Of a stretch of 64,000 nucleotides of DNA, positions 34,291 through 43,268 are shown piece by piece. The stretch lies in assembly GCA_958423535.1 (NCBI GenBank), contig CATZRJ010000003.1, forward strand, positions 1 through 64,000. The letters are read 5' to 3'. Under the pieces are notes generated by a model, which did not search any database, had not been told where the DNA came from, and saw nothing but the letters and a program-made list of their open reading frames with translations. The stretch's first letter is position 1, and the number at the start of each line of letters is the position of its first letter. This DNA is from an uncultured Collinsella sp. GTDB lineage: Bacteria; Actinomycetota; Coriobacteriia; Coriobacteriales; Coriobacteriaceae. The position numbers were made by a program, and so were the translations under genes.

Positions 34291-34380
34291 GTTACGTTTC
34301 AGAGCTGATTTCCTCATTTCGTTTCTACTAAAGCGAAACAAGAATAGGGAAACAGCAGGTAGAAAGGATAAAACAGGCAA

Positions 34381-36060
34381 ATGGCAGAGTTTATCTACCA
34401 GATGTATCAGGCTCGTAAGGCCCATGGCGACAAGGTGATCCTTGACGACGTGACCCTGAGCTTCTACCCCGGCGCCAAGATCGGCGTCGTGGGCCCCAAC
34501 GGTATGGGCAAGTCGACCCTGCTCAAGATCATGGCCGGCATCGAGGAGGTCTCCAACGGCGATGCCAGGCTCACCCCCGGCTACACCGTGGGTATCCTGC
34601 AGCAGGAGCCGCCGCTCGACGACGACAAGACCGTTATCGAGAACGTGCGCATGGCGTTTGGCGATATGATCGCCAAGGTCGATCGCTTCAATAAGATCGG
34701 CGAGGAGATGTGCGACCCGGACTGCGACATGGACGCCCTCATGGCCGAGATGGGAAAGCTCCAGGACGAGATCGACGCCGCCGACGGCTGGGATATCGAT
34801 TCCAAGCTCGGCCAGGCCATGGACGCCCTGCAGCTGCCCGATTCCGACATGCCGGTCAACGTACTTTCCGGCGGCGAGCGCCGCCGCGTGGCCCTGTGCA
34901 AGCTGCTGCTCGAGGCTCCCGACCTGCTGCTGCTCGACGAGCCCACGAACCACCTGGACGCCGAGTCGATCCTGTGGCTCGAGCACTTCCTGCACAACTA
35001 CCAGGGCGCGGTGCTTGCCGTTACGCACGACCGCTACTTCTTGGATAACGTTGCCGAGTGGATCTGCGAGGTCGACCGTGGCCACCTTTATCCCTACAAG
35101 GGCAACTACTCAACGTATCTGGAGACCAAGGCCGCGCGTATCGAGGCTCAGGGCAACCGTGACGCCAAGCTCGCCAAGCGCATGGAGGCCGAGCTCGAGT
35201 GGGTACGCAGCTCGCCCAAGGCTCGCCAGGCAAAGAACAAGGCCCGTCTGGCTCGCTACGAGGAGATGGAGGCCGAGGCCCGCGCAAGCCAGAAGCTCGA
35301 CTGGACCGACATCCGCATCCCTGTGGGCCCGCGTTTGGGCAACAAGGTGCTCGAAGCCCATCATCTGCACAAGGAGTTCGATGGCCGCGTGCTCATCGAT
35401 GACCTTTCGTTCACCCTGCCGCGCAACGGCATCGTGGGCGTGATCGGTCCCAACGGCGTGGGCAAGACCACACTGTTCAAGGCGATTGTGGGTCTGGAGC
35501 CGCTGACTTCGGGTGAGCTCGAGGTGGGCGAGACCGTCAAGATCTCTTACGTCGACCAGAACCGTTCCGGCATCGACCCCGACAAGAACCTATGGGAGGT
35601 CGTCTCGGACGGCCTGGACCACATGATGGTCGGCGAGACCGAGGTTCCGAGCCGCGCTTATGTGGCGAGCTTTGGCTTTAAGGGCCAGGACCAGCAGAAG
35701 CGCGCTGGCGTGCTTTCCGGTGGCGAGCGCAACCGTCTGAACCTGGCGCTCACGCTCAAGCAGGGCGGCAACCTGTTGCTCCTCGACGAGCCCACGAACG
35801 ACCTCGACGTCGAGACGCTGTCCTCGCTCGAAGCGGCGCTGCTCGAGTTCCCGGGCTGCTCGGTGGTCATTAGCCACGATCGTATGTTCCTGGACCGCGT
35901 CGCCACGCACATTCTGGCGTGGGAGGGCACCGACGAGAATCCGGGCAACTGGTATTGGTTCGAGGGCAATTTCGAGGCCTATCAGGCCAACCGTATCGAG
36001 CGCCTGGGCGAGGACGCAGCCCAGCCGCATCGTATTCATCGCAAGCTGACGCGCGATTAG
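34381..36060 (+). CDS. ettA: ABC-F translational throttle protein
   Basis: A 559-aa soluble twin-ABC protein that binds the ribosomal E site and gates translation according to ADP/ATP ratio. Walker A motifs GPNGMGKST and GPNGVGKTT; two LSGGER signatures; Walker B LLLLDEPTNHLD and LLLLDEPTNDLD. The inter-domain linker holds the 'SSPKARQAKNKARLARYEEME' EttA-type arm. The length and ends fit EttA rather than antibiotic-resistance ABC-F. The Shine-Dalgarno GAAAGGA is 13 bases from the ATG. Confidence 0.94.
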   Translation: MAEFIYQMYQARKAHGDKVILDDVTLSFYPGAKIGVVGPNGMGKSTLLKIMAGIEEVSNGDARLTPGYTVGILQQEPPLDDDKTVIENVRMAFGDMIAKVDRFNKIGEEMCDPDCDMDALMAEMGKLQDEIDAADGWDIDSKLGQAMDALQLPDSDMPVNVLSGGERRRVALCKLLLEAPDLLLLDEPTNHLDAESILWLEHFLHNYQGAVLAVTHDRYFLDNVAEWICEVDRGHLYPYKGNYSTYLETKAARIEAQGNRDAKLAKRMEAELEWVRSSPKARQAKNKARLARYEEMEAEARASQKLDWTDIRIPVGPRLGNKVLEAHHLHKEFDGRVLIDDLSFTLPRNGIVGVIGPNGVGKTTLFKAIVGLEPLTSGELEVGETVKISYVDQNRSGIDPDKNLWEVVSDGLDHMMVGETEVPSRAYVASFGFKGQDQQKRAGVLSGGERNRLNLALTLKQGGNLLLLDEPTNDLDVETLSSLEAALLEFPGCSVVISHDRMFLDRVATHILAWEGTDENPGNWYWFEGNFEAYQANRIERLGEDAAQPHRIHRKLTRD

Positions 36061-36083
36061 TCGAGCTCAGGTGACCTAACGAG

Positions 36084-36120
36084 AAAGGGACGATAACCTT
36101 GAGGGCTATCGTCCCTTTTT
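36084..36120 (+). terminator. Rho-independent terminator of ettA
   Basis: AAAGGGACGATA pairs with TATCGTCCCTTT, followed by a run of T. It may also end the convergent unknown gene. Confidence 0.88.
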
Positions 36121-36121
36121 G

Positions 36122-37408
36122 TTACTTGGTAGAAGGCTCGACTTTATCGATGGTCCAGGCGGCTCCGAGACCGCCGGTGGTGTTGCGGCGGATGCGCACG
36201 GCAACCTCGCGGCGCTCGCCGGCCTGCGTGTAGTGCAGGGGGAAGCTCGCGCGGTTTCGCGCGGCCTCGATGGTACCGCGCTCGCGGGCGATCCAGTAGT
36301 ACTCGCCGACGATGCCGAGCGTGTCGGCGCCGTAGGGGAGATAGGTCGACAGCTGGTGCAGAAGCGGGCCGGGGCAGAAGACCTCGGTTGCGAAATCGAC
36401 GGGGAAGTCCTCGGGGATAGCGGGCGCTGCAGGTGCGGGGGCTGGGGCCGCTGCGGGTACCGAAGCCGGTGCCGGTGCGGGAATTTGGTCGCAAGCAGCG
36501 GCGGGCACGGACTCGATGACGGGTGCGGGCTCCGGCGTCGCTTCCGGCCTGGTCGTGGAATCTGCGGGCTTCACGGTGACGGGCGCGTCTGCAGCTGCAT
36601 TTTCAACCTCAACCTGCGCCGCGTTCTCGTCCTCGACGCTCGACTTTGCCTCGATGGGCGTGGACGCCATGGTGGTGATGCCGGCGTTGGCGTTCTCGGG
36701 ATCATAGACGACCGTGAGCGAGATGGCTGGCTTCGGCGTCTCGGGCTCCGGCGTCGACTCGATAGCGTCTTGATCGTCGAGCCGATCGTCCTCAGCCTCG
36801 CCGCCAAAGACATCGCTGTTTTGGAACGCAGGCGTCTCGGATTGGTTAGCGGCTTCTTCGGTTGTCGACTTGGGAGCCTCGTTGAGCTCCGCAGTGGCTT
36901 CCTGCTCGGATATGACTTTGGGATCGGCCGTGGCGGCGATTTCGGTTTCGGCTTCTGCCGTTGCTTCAACAGCGACTTCAACCGCTGCCTCGGGCTCCGG
37001 AGCGACTTCGGCCACGGGCTCGGGACGCTTAACGTGCTTGGGGCGCACAGCCTTCAGGTCCTTCTCGCCGCGCTTTTTCTTTTTGTAGGACTGCTTGGCG
37101 CCCTTGGTTGCCTTGGGTTTGTCCTCGCCCTTGGCAAGGGCAGTATCCCAGGCCTCGTTGGCGATGACGGTGGCATACAGGCGACCGCCCTTAAAGACGG
37201 TCAGCTTAATGCAGTCGTCGAGCTCCTCGAGCAGCTCGCGCGTGGACTCAAAGCCCAGGTCATAAGCGACCATGTCACCAGCAGCAAGTGCCTCCTCGAC
37301 CTGCGTCATAAACGTTTGCTTGCCGCACCCAATCGCGTCGCGCAGCAGGCGATACAGATAGATGTGGTTGCCCAGCGAAAGCGTGGGCCTAACTATTGTC
37401 TTGCTCAT
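36122..37408 (-). CDS. Unknown three-part protein with a Pro/Ala/Glu-rich linker
   Basis: 428 aa, no named family recognised. Residues 1-90 form a compact, probably winged-helix-like domain ('LGNHIYLYRLLRDAIGCG', 'LEELDDCIKLTVFKGGRLYATV'). A basic patch follows (SYKKKKRGEKD), then about 200 residues of Ala/Glu/Pro/Thr-rich low complexity. The C-terminal 90 residues are folded ('YGADTLGIVGEYYWIARERGTIEAARNRASFPLHYTQAGERREVAVRIRRN'). The ATG at 37408 has GAGGAGA. The basic patch suggests nucleic-acid binding; this is inference. Confidence 0.7.
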   Translation of the reverse strand: MSKTIVRPTLSLGNHIYLYRLLRDAIGCGKQTFMTQVEEALAAGDMVAYDLGFESTRELLEELDDCIKLTVFKGGRLYATVIANEAWDTALAKGEDKPKATKGAKQSYKKKKRGEKDLKAVRPKHVKRPEPVAEVAPEPEAAVEVAVEATAEAETEIAATADPKVISEQEATAELNEAPKSTTEEAANQSETPAFQNSDVFGGEAEDDRLDDQDAIESTPEPETPKPAISLTVVYDPENANAGITTMASTPIEAKSSVEDENAAQVEVENAAADAPVTVKPADSTTRPEATPEPAPVIESVPAAACDQIPAPAPASVPAAAPAPAPAAPAIPEDFPVDFATEVFCPGPLLHQLSTYLPYGADTLGIVGEYYWIARERGTIEAARNRASFPLHYTQAGERREVAVRIRRNTTGGLGAAWTIDKVEPSTK

Positions 37409-37546
37409 GGCAAATCTCCTCTTTACACACCAAAGCATCTTACCATCGCGCGGGGCTTGCCATCTCGTCGCCCAAGGCAAACGGGCGCGACCGTTGCCGG
37501 TTCGCGCCCGTTATACAGGTCGGTTATCTATGAGGGGCAAACGTGC

Positions 37547-38491
37547 TTAGTTGCCCGATGCCGTGCCTTGGCTCGAGCTGTCAGATGCCGTGCCGGACGC
37601 GGTTCCGCTCGAGCTGTCGGTGTTGTTATTGTCGGTGGAACTCGTGCCCGATGTATTGCCGCTCGTCTGGTCACCCGTGCTCGGCTGAGAGCCGTCAGTC
37701 GTTTGGCTTGAGTCGGTCGTGCCGGATTGCGTGCCGCCGCTGTTCGCAGAGGAATCAGCGCTTTGCGACTGATCAGGGGTGTTCGAGGACGAGTCGGTGG
37801 ATGTGGAGGTGCCCTGCGAGTCGTCCTGCTGGTTTTGCGATTGACCGGTGCTATCCGCGTCGTGCTCGGTCGTGCGCGACGACAGAATCGGCTCGGGGCG
37901 CTCGCCCAGACCCTCGCCGGCAGTGGTGATAAGGATGGCACCGGTGCAGGCGATGACCGCGACGATGGCGATGGCGATCGAGAAGATGATGACCTTCTTT
38001 TGCGTCTGGCTGCGCTCTGCCGCCGCCTTGGCGCGCAGACTGTTGGGGGCGACGCGCGCCGTGGTCGCGCGCCCCGCAATCTGGCGCATCTCCTGCGTAG
38101 TCGCAGCGCCGCCCAGGTGCTCCTCGGTATTAAATTCAACGGGCTCATAGGCGCCGGCGGGGTAGTCGACGTCGGCGTGTGTGCCTTTGAGGGCTTTGGC
38201 GCTGGCAGAGATAAAGTGGCGGTAGACCTGCGAGGACACAACGGTGATGACCGAGCTCACGGCGGCGCCGATCACCGATCCGGCGATACCGATCTTGGAA
38301 GCAAGCGCGACGCTCGTGGCGGCTGCTGCGGCGCCGGCGATGATCTGAGGAATGGAAATGTCATCGAACAGGCCCTTTTTGGGCGCGATGGCCATGGTCT
38401 GTCCAATGGAATGGTTTTCGTGAACGCCGTTGTTGAGCGCGGCCGGTGTCATGACGCGCGTGCGCGGCGCGTCGGTGTACTTGGTTGTCAT
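37547..38491 (-). CDS. Unknown membrane protein with a Ser/Thr-rich C-terminal tail
   Basis: 314 aa. The N-terminal part includes a glycine/alanine-rich hydrophobic hairpin (about 45-85), then a cytoplasmic basic stretch. A single strong membrane helix ('VIIFSIAIAIVAVIACTGAIL') lies near residue 180. About 110 residues of Ser/Thr/Gly/Asn repeats follow to the end, probably outside the cell and perhaps glycosylated. The ATG at 38491 has GGGAGG. No known domain is recognised; the tail resembles cell-wall spacers but lacks a sortase signal. Confidence 0.75.
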   Translation of the reverse strand: MTTKYTDAPRTRVMTPAALNNGVHENHSIGQTMAIAPKKGLFDDISIPQIIAGAAAAATSVALASKIGIAGSVIGAAVSSVITVVSSQVYRHFISASAKALKGTHADVDYPAGAYEPVEFNTEEHLGGAATTQEMRQIAGRATTARVAPNSLRAKAAAERSQTQKKVIIFSIAIAIVAVIACTGAILITTAGEGLGERPEPILSSRTTEHDADSTGQSQNQQDDSQGTSTSTDSSSNTPDQSQSADSSANSGGTQSGTTDSSQTTDGSQPSTGDQTSGNTSGTSSTDNNNTDSSSGTASGTASDSSSQGTASGN

Positions 38492-38694
38492 ACGGGGCCC
38501 TCCCGGTGTAAATCTGCTTCGTTTCATGCAGCCATCAGGGTACCCACCAGATGTGAATCGTACGTGACATTTAACAGATACCATCAACTCATCAATAGCT
38601 CACCAAGTTGGTGGGATGCGGTTACACCCGGCGGTTGAACTACAATAGGGCTTGCTAATTGTTGTGAATGGCGTTTACGCACGGGAGCATTCTT

Positions 38695-40674
38695 ATGAAT
38701 CTTCACCTTTCTCAGTCTGATGGCTTTTTGCGCGTGGCGGCGGCCTCGCCCAAGATTCGCGTGGCCGATGTCGAGGGCAATGCCGAGGTTGCACTGACGG
38801 CTGTTCGCGAGGCTACCGAGCGCGGCGTTCGCGCGCTGGTGCTGCCCGAGCTTAACCTGACCGGCTATACCGCGGCCGACCTGTTCCATAATCGCACGCT
38901 GCTGCATGCCTGCGAGGCTGCTCTGGTACGTATCCTCGATGAAACCCGCGAGCTGCCGATTGTCTTTACCATCGGTCTTCCCGTGGCGGTGGCCGAGAAC
39001 ATCTACAACTGCGCCGCCGTGTGCTGTGCGGGTGAGCTTTTGGGTCTTACGGCCAAGAAGTATCTGCCCAACTATGGCGAGTTCTATGAGCGCCGTTGGT
39101 TTGCTCCGGCGCCTGCGGATCCTGTGTGGGTCGAGTTTGCCGGTCAGGGTCCGGTTCCGCTGGGTTCGGGGCTTGTCTACCGCTGCTGTGATGAAGGTGC
39201 CGAGGATATGGTGCTGGGCGTTGAGGTCTGCGAGGACCTGTGGGTGCCGGCGCCCCCTTCGACCGAGATGGCGCTTGCCGGTGCGACGGTGATCCTCAAC
39301 CCGTCGGCCTCGGACGAGATTATCGGTAAGGCAGACTATCGCCGCAGCCTCATCTCCAATCAGAGCGCGCGCCTGTACTGTGCCTATGCCTATGCAGATG
39401 CGAGCGAGGGTGAGTCCACGACCGACATGGTCTTTGCGGGCGAGAACCTCGTCTACGAAAACGGCTCCAAGCTCGCCGCGACTAAGCTGCTTACCTGCGA
39501 CATGGCCATCGCCGACGTTGATCTTGACCGCCTGGTTGCCGAGCGCCGTCGCTCGACGACGTGGACGCGCGCGGACGATGCGCCGGAGGTTACGATCGTT
39601 GAATTTTCGTTTGAGGGCGTGCCGGCAGATGAACCTGTCCTGCGCGATGCGTTCAACATCGACCGTGTCTTCCCCCGTGCGCCCTTTGTGCCGGCCGACC
39701 ATGGCGACCTGGCCGAGCGTTGCGAGACCATCCTCGACCTGCAGACCGCCGGCCTCAAGACCCGCCTTGCCCATACGGGCACCAAGGCGGCTGTCATTGG
39801 TCTTTCAGGCGGCCTTGATTCTACACTCGCACTGCTCGTGACGGTTCGCGCCTTCGATGCACTGGGACTGCCGCGCACCGGTATCACGGCCGTGTCCATG
39901 CCCGGCTTTGGCACGACGCATCGCACCAAGTCGAATGCCGAGTCGCTCGCTCGCGACCTTGGCGTGAGCTTCCGCGAGGTTTCGATCCACTCGGCTGTGG
40001 AGCAGCACTTCAAGGACATTGAGCACGATCCGGCCGTGCAGGACGTGACCTACGAGAACAGCCAGGCGCGCGAGCGTACGCAGATTCTGATGGATCTGGC
40101 CAACCAGGCTGGCGGTTTTGTCATTGGCACGGGCGATCTGTCGGAGCTGGCGCTCGGCTGGGCTACCTATAACGGCGACCACATGAGCATGTACGCCGTC
40201 AACGCGAGCGTGCCCAAGACGCTTGTGCGCCATCTGGTGCGTTATGCCGCCGATGTCTTTGGCGGACGCATTGCCGAGGTCCTGCTCGATATCCTCGATA
40301 CGCCGGTGTCCCCCGAGCTTCTGCCGCCCACGGGCGACGGCGAGATTGCGCAGAAGACCGAAGATTTGGTGGGCCCGTACGAGCTGCACGACTACTTCCT
40401 CTATTACCTGCTGCGTTTTGGCTTTGAGCCCGGCAAGATCTACCGCATGGCGCTCAAGAGCTTCGAGGGCGTCTACGACGCCAAGACCGTCCACACGTGG
40501 CTGCGTACGTTCTACCGTCGCTTCTTTGCCCAGCAGTTTAAGCGCAGCTGCCTGCCCGATGGTCCCAAGGTGGGCTCGGTGACGCTCAGCCCGCGCGGCG
40601 ATTGGCGTATGCCGAGTGACGCCAGCTCGCGTCTGTGGCTTGCGCAGATCGACGCGCTCAATGCAATTGACTAA
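38695..40674 (+). CDS. nadE: Glutamine-dependent NAD+ synthase
   Basis: 659 aa, last step of NAD synthesis. The N-terminal nitrilase-type glutaminase domain has Glu52 (LPELNL), Lys121/122 (KKYLPNYGEFYERR) and Cys179 (GVEVCEDLW). The C-terminal ATP-pyrophosphatase domain carries SGGLDSTLALL near residue 370 and GTGDLSELALGW. The length is that of the two-domain bacterial enzyme. The ATG at 38695 has GGGAG. Monocistronic, with a hairpin before the next gene. Confidence 0.96.
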   Translation: MNLHLSQSDGFLRVAAASPKIRVADVEGNAEVALTAVREATERGVRALVLPELNLTGYTAADLFHNRTLLHACEAALVRILDETRELPIVFTIGLPVAVAENIYNCAAVCCAGELLGLTAKKYLPNYGEFYERRWFAPAPADPVWVEFAGQGPVPLGSGLVYRCCDEGAEDMVLGVEVCEDLWVPAPPSTEMALAGATVILNPSASDEIIGKADYRRSLISNQSARLYCAYAYADASEGESTTDMVFAGENLVYENGSKLAATKLLTCDMAIADVDLDRLVAERRRSTTWTRADDAPEVTIVEFSFEGVPADEPVLRDAFNIDRVFPRAPFVPADHGDLAERCETILDLQTAGLKTRLAHTGTKAAVIGLSGGLDSTLALLVTVRAFDALGLPRTGITAVSMPGFGTTHRTKSNAESLARDLGVSFREVSIHSAVEQHFKDIEHDPAVQDVTYENSQARERTQILMDLANQAGGFVIGTGDLSELALGWATYNGDHMSMYAVNASVPKTLVRHLVRYAADVFGGRIAEVLLDILDTPVSPELLPPTGDGEIAQKTEDLVGPYELHDYFLYYLLRFGFEPGKIYRMALKSFEGVYDAKTVHTWLRTFYRRFFAQQFKRSCLPDGPKVGSVTLSPRGDWRMPSDASSRLWLAQIDALNAID

Positions 40675-40740
40675 GGTTGGCTAAATTGAACCAATACGGG
40701 GTTTGCAAGCGTTACACTTTTGCAATCTGATGGCCCGTAT

Positions 40741-40774
40741 CGCGCGGCTCTCTTGTCGGAGCGCCGCGTTTTTT
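40741..40774 (+). terminator. Terminator between nadE and the aminotransferase
   Basis: CGCGGCTC and GAGCGCCGCG arms form an imperfect stem followed by TTTTTTAT. It ends 19 bases before the next start codon. Confidence 0.75.
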
Positions 40775-40792
40775 ATATCGAAAGGTGGCACC

Positions 40793-41956
40793 ATGCAGGC
40801 ATCGCAGCGTCTCGACCGCTTTGGCGCGGAGGTCTTCGCCTCGCTCAACAACAAACTTCTCGCGCTGAAGGCTCAGGGCAAGACCATTTACAACATGAGC
40901 GTGGGCACGCCCGACTTTAAGCCGTACGACCATGTGGTCGAGGCGCTCACGCAGGCAGCCCAAGATCCCGAGATGTGGAAGTACGCCCTGCGCGACCTGC
41001 CCGAACTCAAGCAGGCCGTGTGCGATTACTATGAGCGTCGCTTTGGCGTTTCGGGCATTACGCCGTCCATGGTGCAGTCGTGCAACGGCACGCAGGAGGG
41101 CGTGGGCCATTTGGGCCTGGCCCTGCTCGATCCGGGTGACACCATCCTGGTTCCCGATCCGTGCTACCCGGTCTTTGAGGCGGGTGCGAAGATCGCCGAT
41201 GCCAAGCTCGAGTACTATCCGTTGGTTGCCGAGCACAATTATCTGCCCTATGTGGCGGGCATCGATCCCGAGGTTGCCGATCGTGCCAAGTATATGATCG
41301 TGTCGCTGCCCGCGAACCCGGTCGGCTCGGTGGGCACGCCCGAGGTCTACGAGGAGATCATCGCTTTCGCCCGCGAGCACGACCTGCTCATCGTCCATGA
41401 CAACGCATACTCCGACATCGTGTTCGACGGCGAGCCGGGCGGAAGCTTTTTGCAGTATCCCGGCGCGCTCGAGGTGGGCGTGGAGTTCTTCTCGCTCTCC
41501 AAGTCGTTTAACGTCACCGGTGCGCGTATCGGCTTTTTGGTCGGCCGCGAGGACGTGGTCTCAGCCTTTGCCAAGCTGCGCGGCCAGATTGACTTTGGCA
41601 TGTTCTTCCCGATCCAGAAGGCCGCAATCGCGTGCTTGAACGGTCCGCGCGATGAGGTCGAGGCGCAGCGTCTGAAGTACCAGGAGCGCCGCGATGCCTT
41701 GTGCGACGGTCTTGAGGACCTGGGCTGGGAGCGTCCCAACGCGCATGGCTCTATGTTTGTGTGGGCCAAGCTTCCCGGTGGTCGCACCGATTCCATGGCG
41801 TTTTGCGAGGAGCTCATGGAGAAGGCCGGCGTTGTGGTGACGCCGGGCGCGAGCTTTGGTCCTTCGGGTGAGGGGCACGTGCGCATGGCGCTGGTCCTGC
41901 CGCCCGATCAGATTGCCTTGGCTGTCGAGGCCATTCGCGAGGCGGGCCTGTATTAG
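40793..41956 (+). CDS. Class I/II PLP aminotransferase
   Basis: 387 aa, fold-type I. NMSVGTPDF, the 'GTQEGVGHLGLALLDPGDTILVPDPCYPVF' block, SLPANPVG, and the PLP-binding Lys237 in SLSKSFNVTGARIGF. The closest-looking groups are diaminopimelate/N-acetyl-diaminopimelate aminotransferases (DapL, PatA) and alanine-type enzymes. The window also encodes an acetylase-pathway lysine operon, so a role as N-acetyl-LL-2-amino-6-oxopimelate aminotransferase is plausible but unproven. GAAAGGTGG precedes the ATG. Confidence 0.88.
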   Translation: MQASQRLDRFGAEVFASLNNKLLALKAQGKTIYNMSVGTPDFKPYDHVVEALTQAAQDPEMWKYALRDLPELKQAVCDYYERRFGVSGITPSMVQSCNGTQEGVGHLGLALLDPGDTILVPDPCYPVFEAGAKIADAKLEYYPLVAEHNYLPYVAGIDPEVADRAKYMIVSLPANPVGSVGTPEVYEEIIAFAREHDLLIVHDNAYSDIVFDGEPGGSFLQYPGALEVGVEFFSLSKSFNVTGARIGFLVGREDVVSAFAKLRGQIDFGMFFPIQKAAIACLNGPRDEVEAQRLKYQERRDALCDGLEDLGWERPNAHGSMFVWAKLPGGRTDSMAFCEELMEKAGVVVTPGASFGPSGEGHVRMALVLPPDQIALAVEAIREAGLY

Positions 41957-42100
41957 AAAGGTATTTCGGCTCGTCAATAGCTCGAAACCGATTTCGTGCA
42001 GTTATTTTACGAATCCTGCAAACAATTTCGGTAAACGGTCGATTTTTGGCTGCGAATAGGAGCATAATCAAAGTCCCGATTGGATGTATTGGGATTACGG

Positions 42101-42134
42101 CAAGCCGCTCGGGTCGTTCCCGGGCGGCTTGTTT
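42101..42134 (+). terminator. Hairpin before ldh
   Basis: CAAGCCGCTCGGG pairs with CCCGGGCGGCTTG (one G-T), followed by TTTG. It ends 24 bases before ldh. It is either the terminator of the aminotransferase transcript or an ldh leader attenuator. Confidence 0.65.
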
Positions 42135-42157
42135 GTGGAGAGAGATGGGAGTTTCTA

Positions 42158-43108
42158 ATGGTTAACGAGAAGAAGGTCGCTATTGTCGGCTGCGGTTTCG
42201 TCGGTTCGTCTTCGGCGTTCGCGTTGATGCAGAGCGGTCTGTTCTCCGAGATGGTTCTCATCGACGTGGACAAGAACCGCGCCGAGGGTGAGGCCCTGGA
42301 TATCGCGCACGGCATGACGTTTGCCGAGCCGATGAAGATCTACGCCGGCGATTATTCCGATGTCGCCGACGCCGCCATGATCGTCGTCACCGCTGGCGCT
42401 GCCCAGAAGCCCGGTGAGACCCGCCTGGACCTGGTCAACAAGAACGTTAACATCTTTAAGTCCATTATCCCCGAGATTAAGAAGTCTGGCTTCGACGGCA
42501 TTCTGCTCATCGTCTCCAACCCGGTTGATGTTCTGACCTATGCTGCCATTAAGATGTCCGGCCTGCCCGAGGGCCATGTCATCGGCTCCGGCACCGTGCT
42601 CGACACCGGCCGTCTGCAGCAGATGCTTGGTGCCCACGTCGAGGTTGACCCGCGCGATGTCCAGGCCTATGTCATGGGTGAGCACGGCGACTCCGAGTTT
42701 GTCGCTTGGTCCAGCGCTCAGGTTGCCGGCGTTCCGCTGAACACCTTCTGCGAGCTTCACGGCCACCTGGAGCACGAAGCCGCCGAGAAGCGTATCGCCG
42801 AGGACGTCAAGAACTCCGCCTACACCATCATCGAGAAGAAGCACGCCACCTACTACGGCGTCGCCATGGCCGTTAAGCGCATCTGCACTGCCGTCATGCG
42901 CGATGAGCAGACCGTTCTGCCCGTTTCCTCGCTCATGGTGGGCGAGTATGGCCTGTCCGATCTTGCCATCTCCATGCCGACCGTCGTTGGCCGCGACGGC
43001 GTCGTCTGCCGCGTCCCCGTGCCGCTGAACGATGACGAGCAGCATGAACTCACCGTCTCTGCTAAGGCCCTTAAGGACATCATCGACAGCGTCGACTTCT
43101 CCTGCTAA
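42158..43108 (+). CDS. ldh: L-lactate dehydrogenase
   Basis: 316 aa, reduces pyruvate to L-lactate with NADH. The Rossmann glycine motif is VGCGFVGSS. Gln83 in AAQKPGETRLDL is at the specificity position (Gln for lactate, Arg for malate dehydrogenase). Arg in the same loop and the catalytic His176 in GEHGDSE are present. The ATG has GGGAG seven bases away. Codon use is strongly biased, as expected of a main fermentation enzyme. A perfect terminator follows. Confidence 0.95.
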   Translation: MVNEKKVAIVGCGFVGSSSAFALMQSGLFSEMVLIDVDKNRAEGEALDIAHGMTFAEPMKIYAGDYSDVADAAMIVVTAGAAQKPGETRLDLVNKNVNIFKSIIPEIKKSGFDGILLIVSNPVDVLTYAAIKMSGLPEGHVIGSGTVLDTGRLQQMLGAHVEVDPRDVQAYVMGEHGDSEFVAWSSAQVAGVPLNTFCELHGHLEHEAAEKRIAEDVKNSAYTIIEKKHATYYGVAMAVKRICTAVMRDEQTVLPVSSLMVGEYGLSDLAISMPTVVGRDGVVCRVPVPLNDDEQHELTVSAKALKDIIDSVDFSC

Positions 43109-43140
43109 ATTCGGCTCGTTTAAGCAACAGGCTACAATGA

Positions 43141-43175
43141 AGGCGTCTGGGTCCATGTGACCCGGGCGCCTTTTT
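43141..43175 (+). terminator. Rho-independent terminator of ldh
   Basis: AGGCGTCTGGGTC pairs with GACCCGGGCGCCT, with minor mismatches, then TTTTT. Confidence 0.88.
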
Positions 43176-43250
43176 GGTGCATCGGGGACAGGTTTGTTTG
43201 CGTCAAATGAGGTGCAAACGCTGCAAAACCAACCTGTCCCCCCTTGCACC
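43176..43250. repeat. REP-like palindrome (REPIN), left of the lipase-like gene
   Basis: Nested arms: GGTGCA (43176-43181) with TGCACC (43245-43250), GGGGACAGGTT (43184-43194) with AACCTGTCCCC (43231-43241), and GTTTGC with GCAAAC inside. The 16 bases GCATCGGGGACAGGTT at 43179-43194 recur inverted at 44445-44460. Confidence 0.8.
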
Positions 43251-43268
43251 GTTGTTGATGGGAGGGCC

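Noticed and set aside
36119..37711. A 530-codon forward frame rich in Gly/Arg/Leu
   Set aside because: Lies opposite the two unknown genes; low complexity derives from their Pro/Ala/Glu codons.
41993..42013. TTCGT...ACGAA repeat before ldh as a Rex (redox) operator
   Set aside because: Arms and spacer do not fit TTGTGAANNNNTTCACAA; too weak to call, although Rex control of ldh would be expected.
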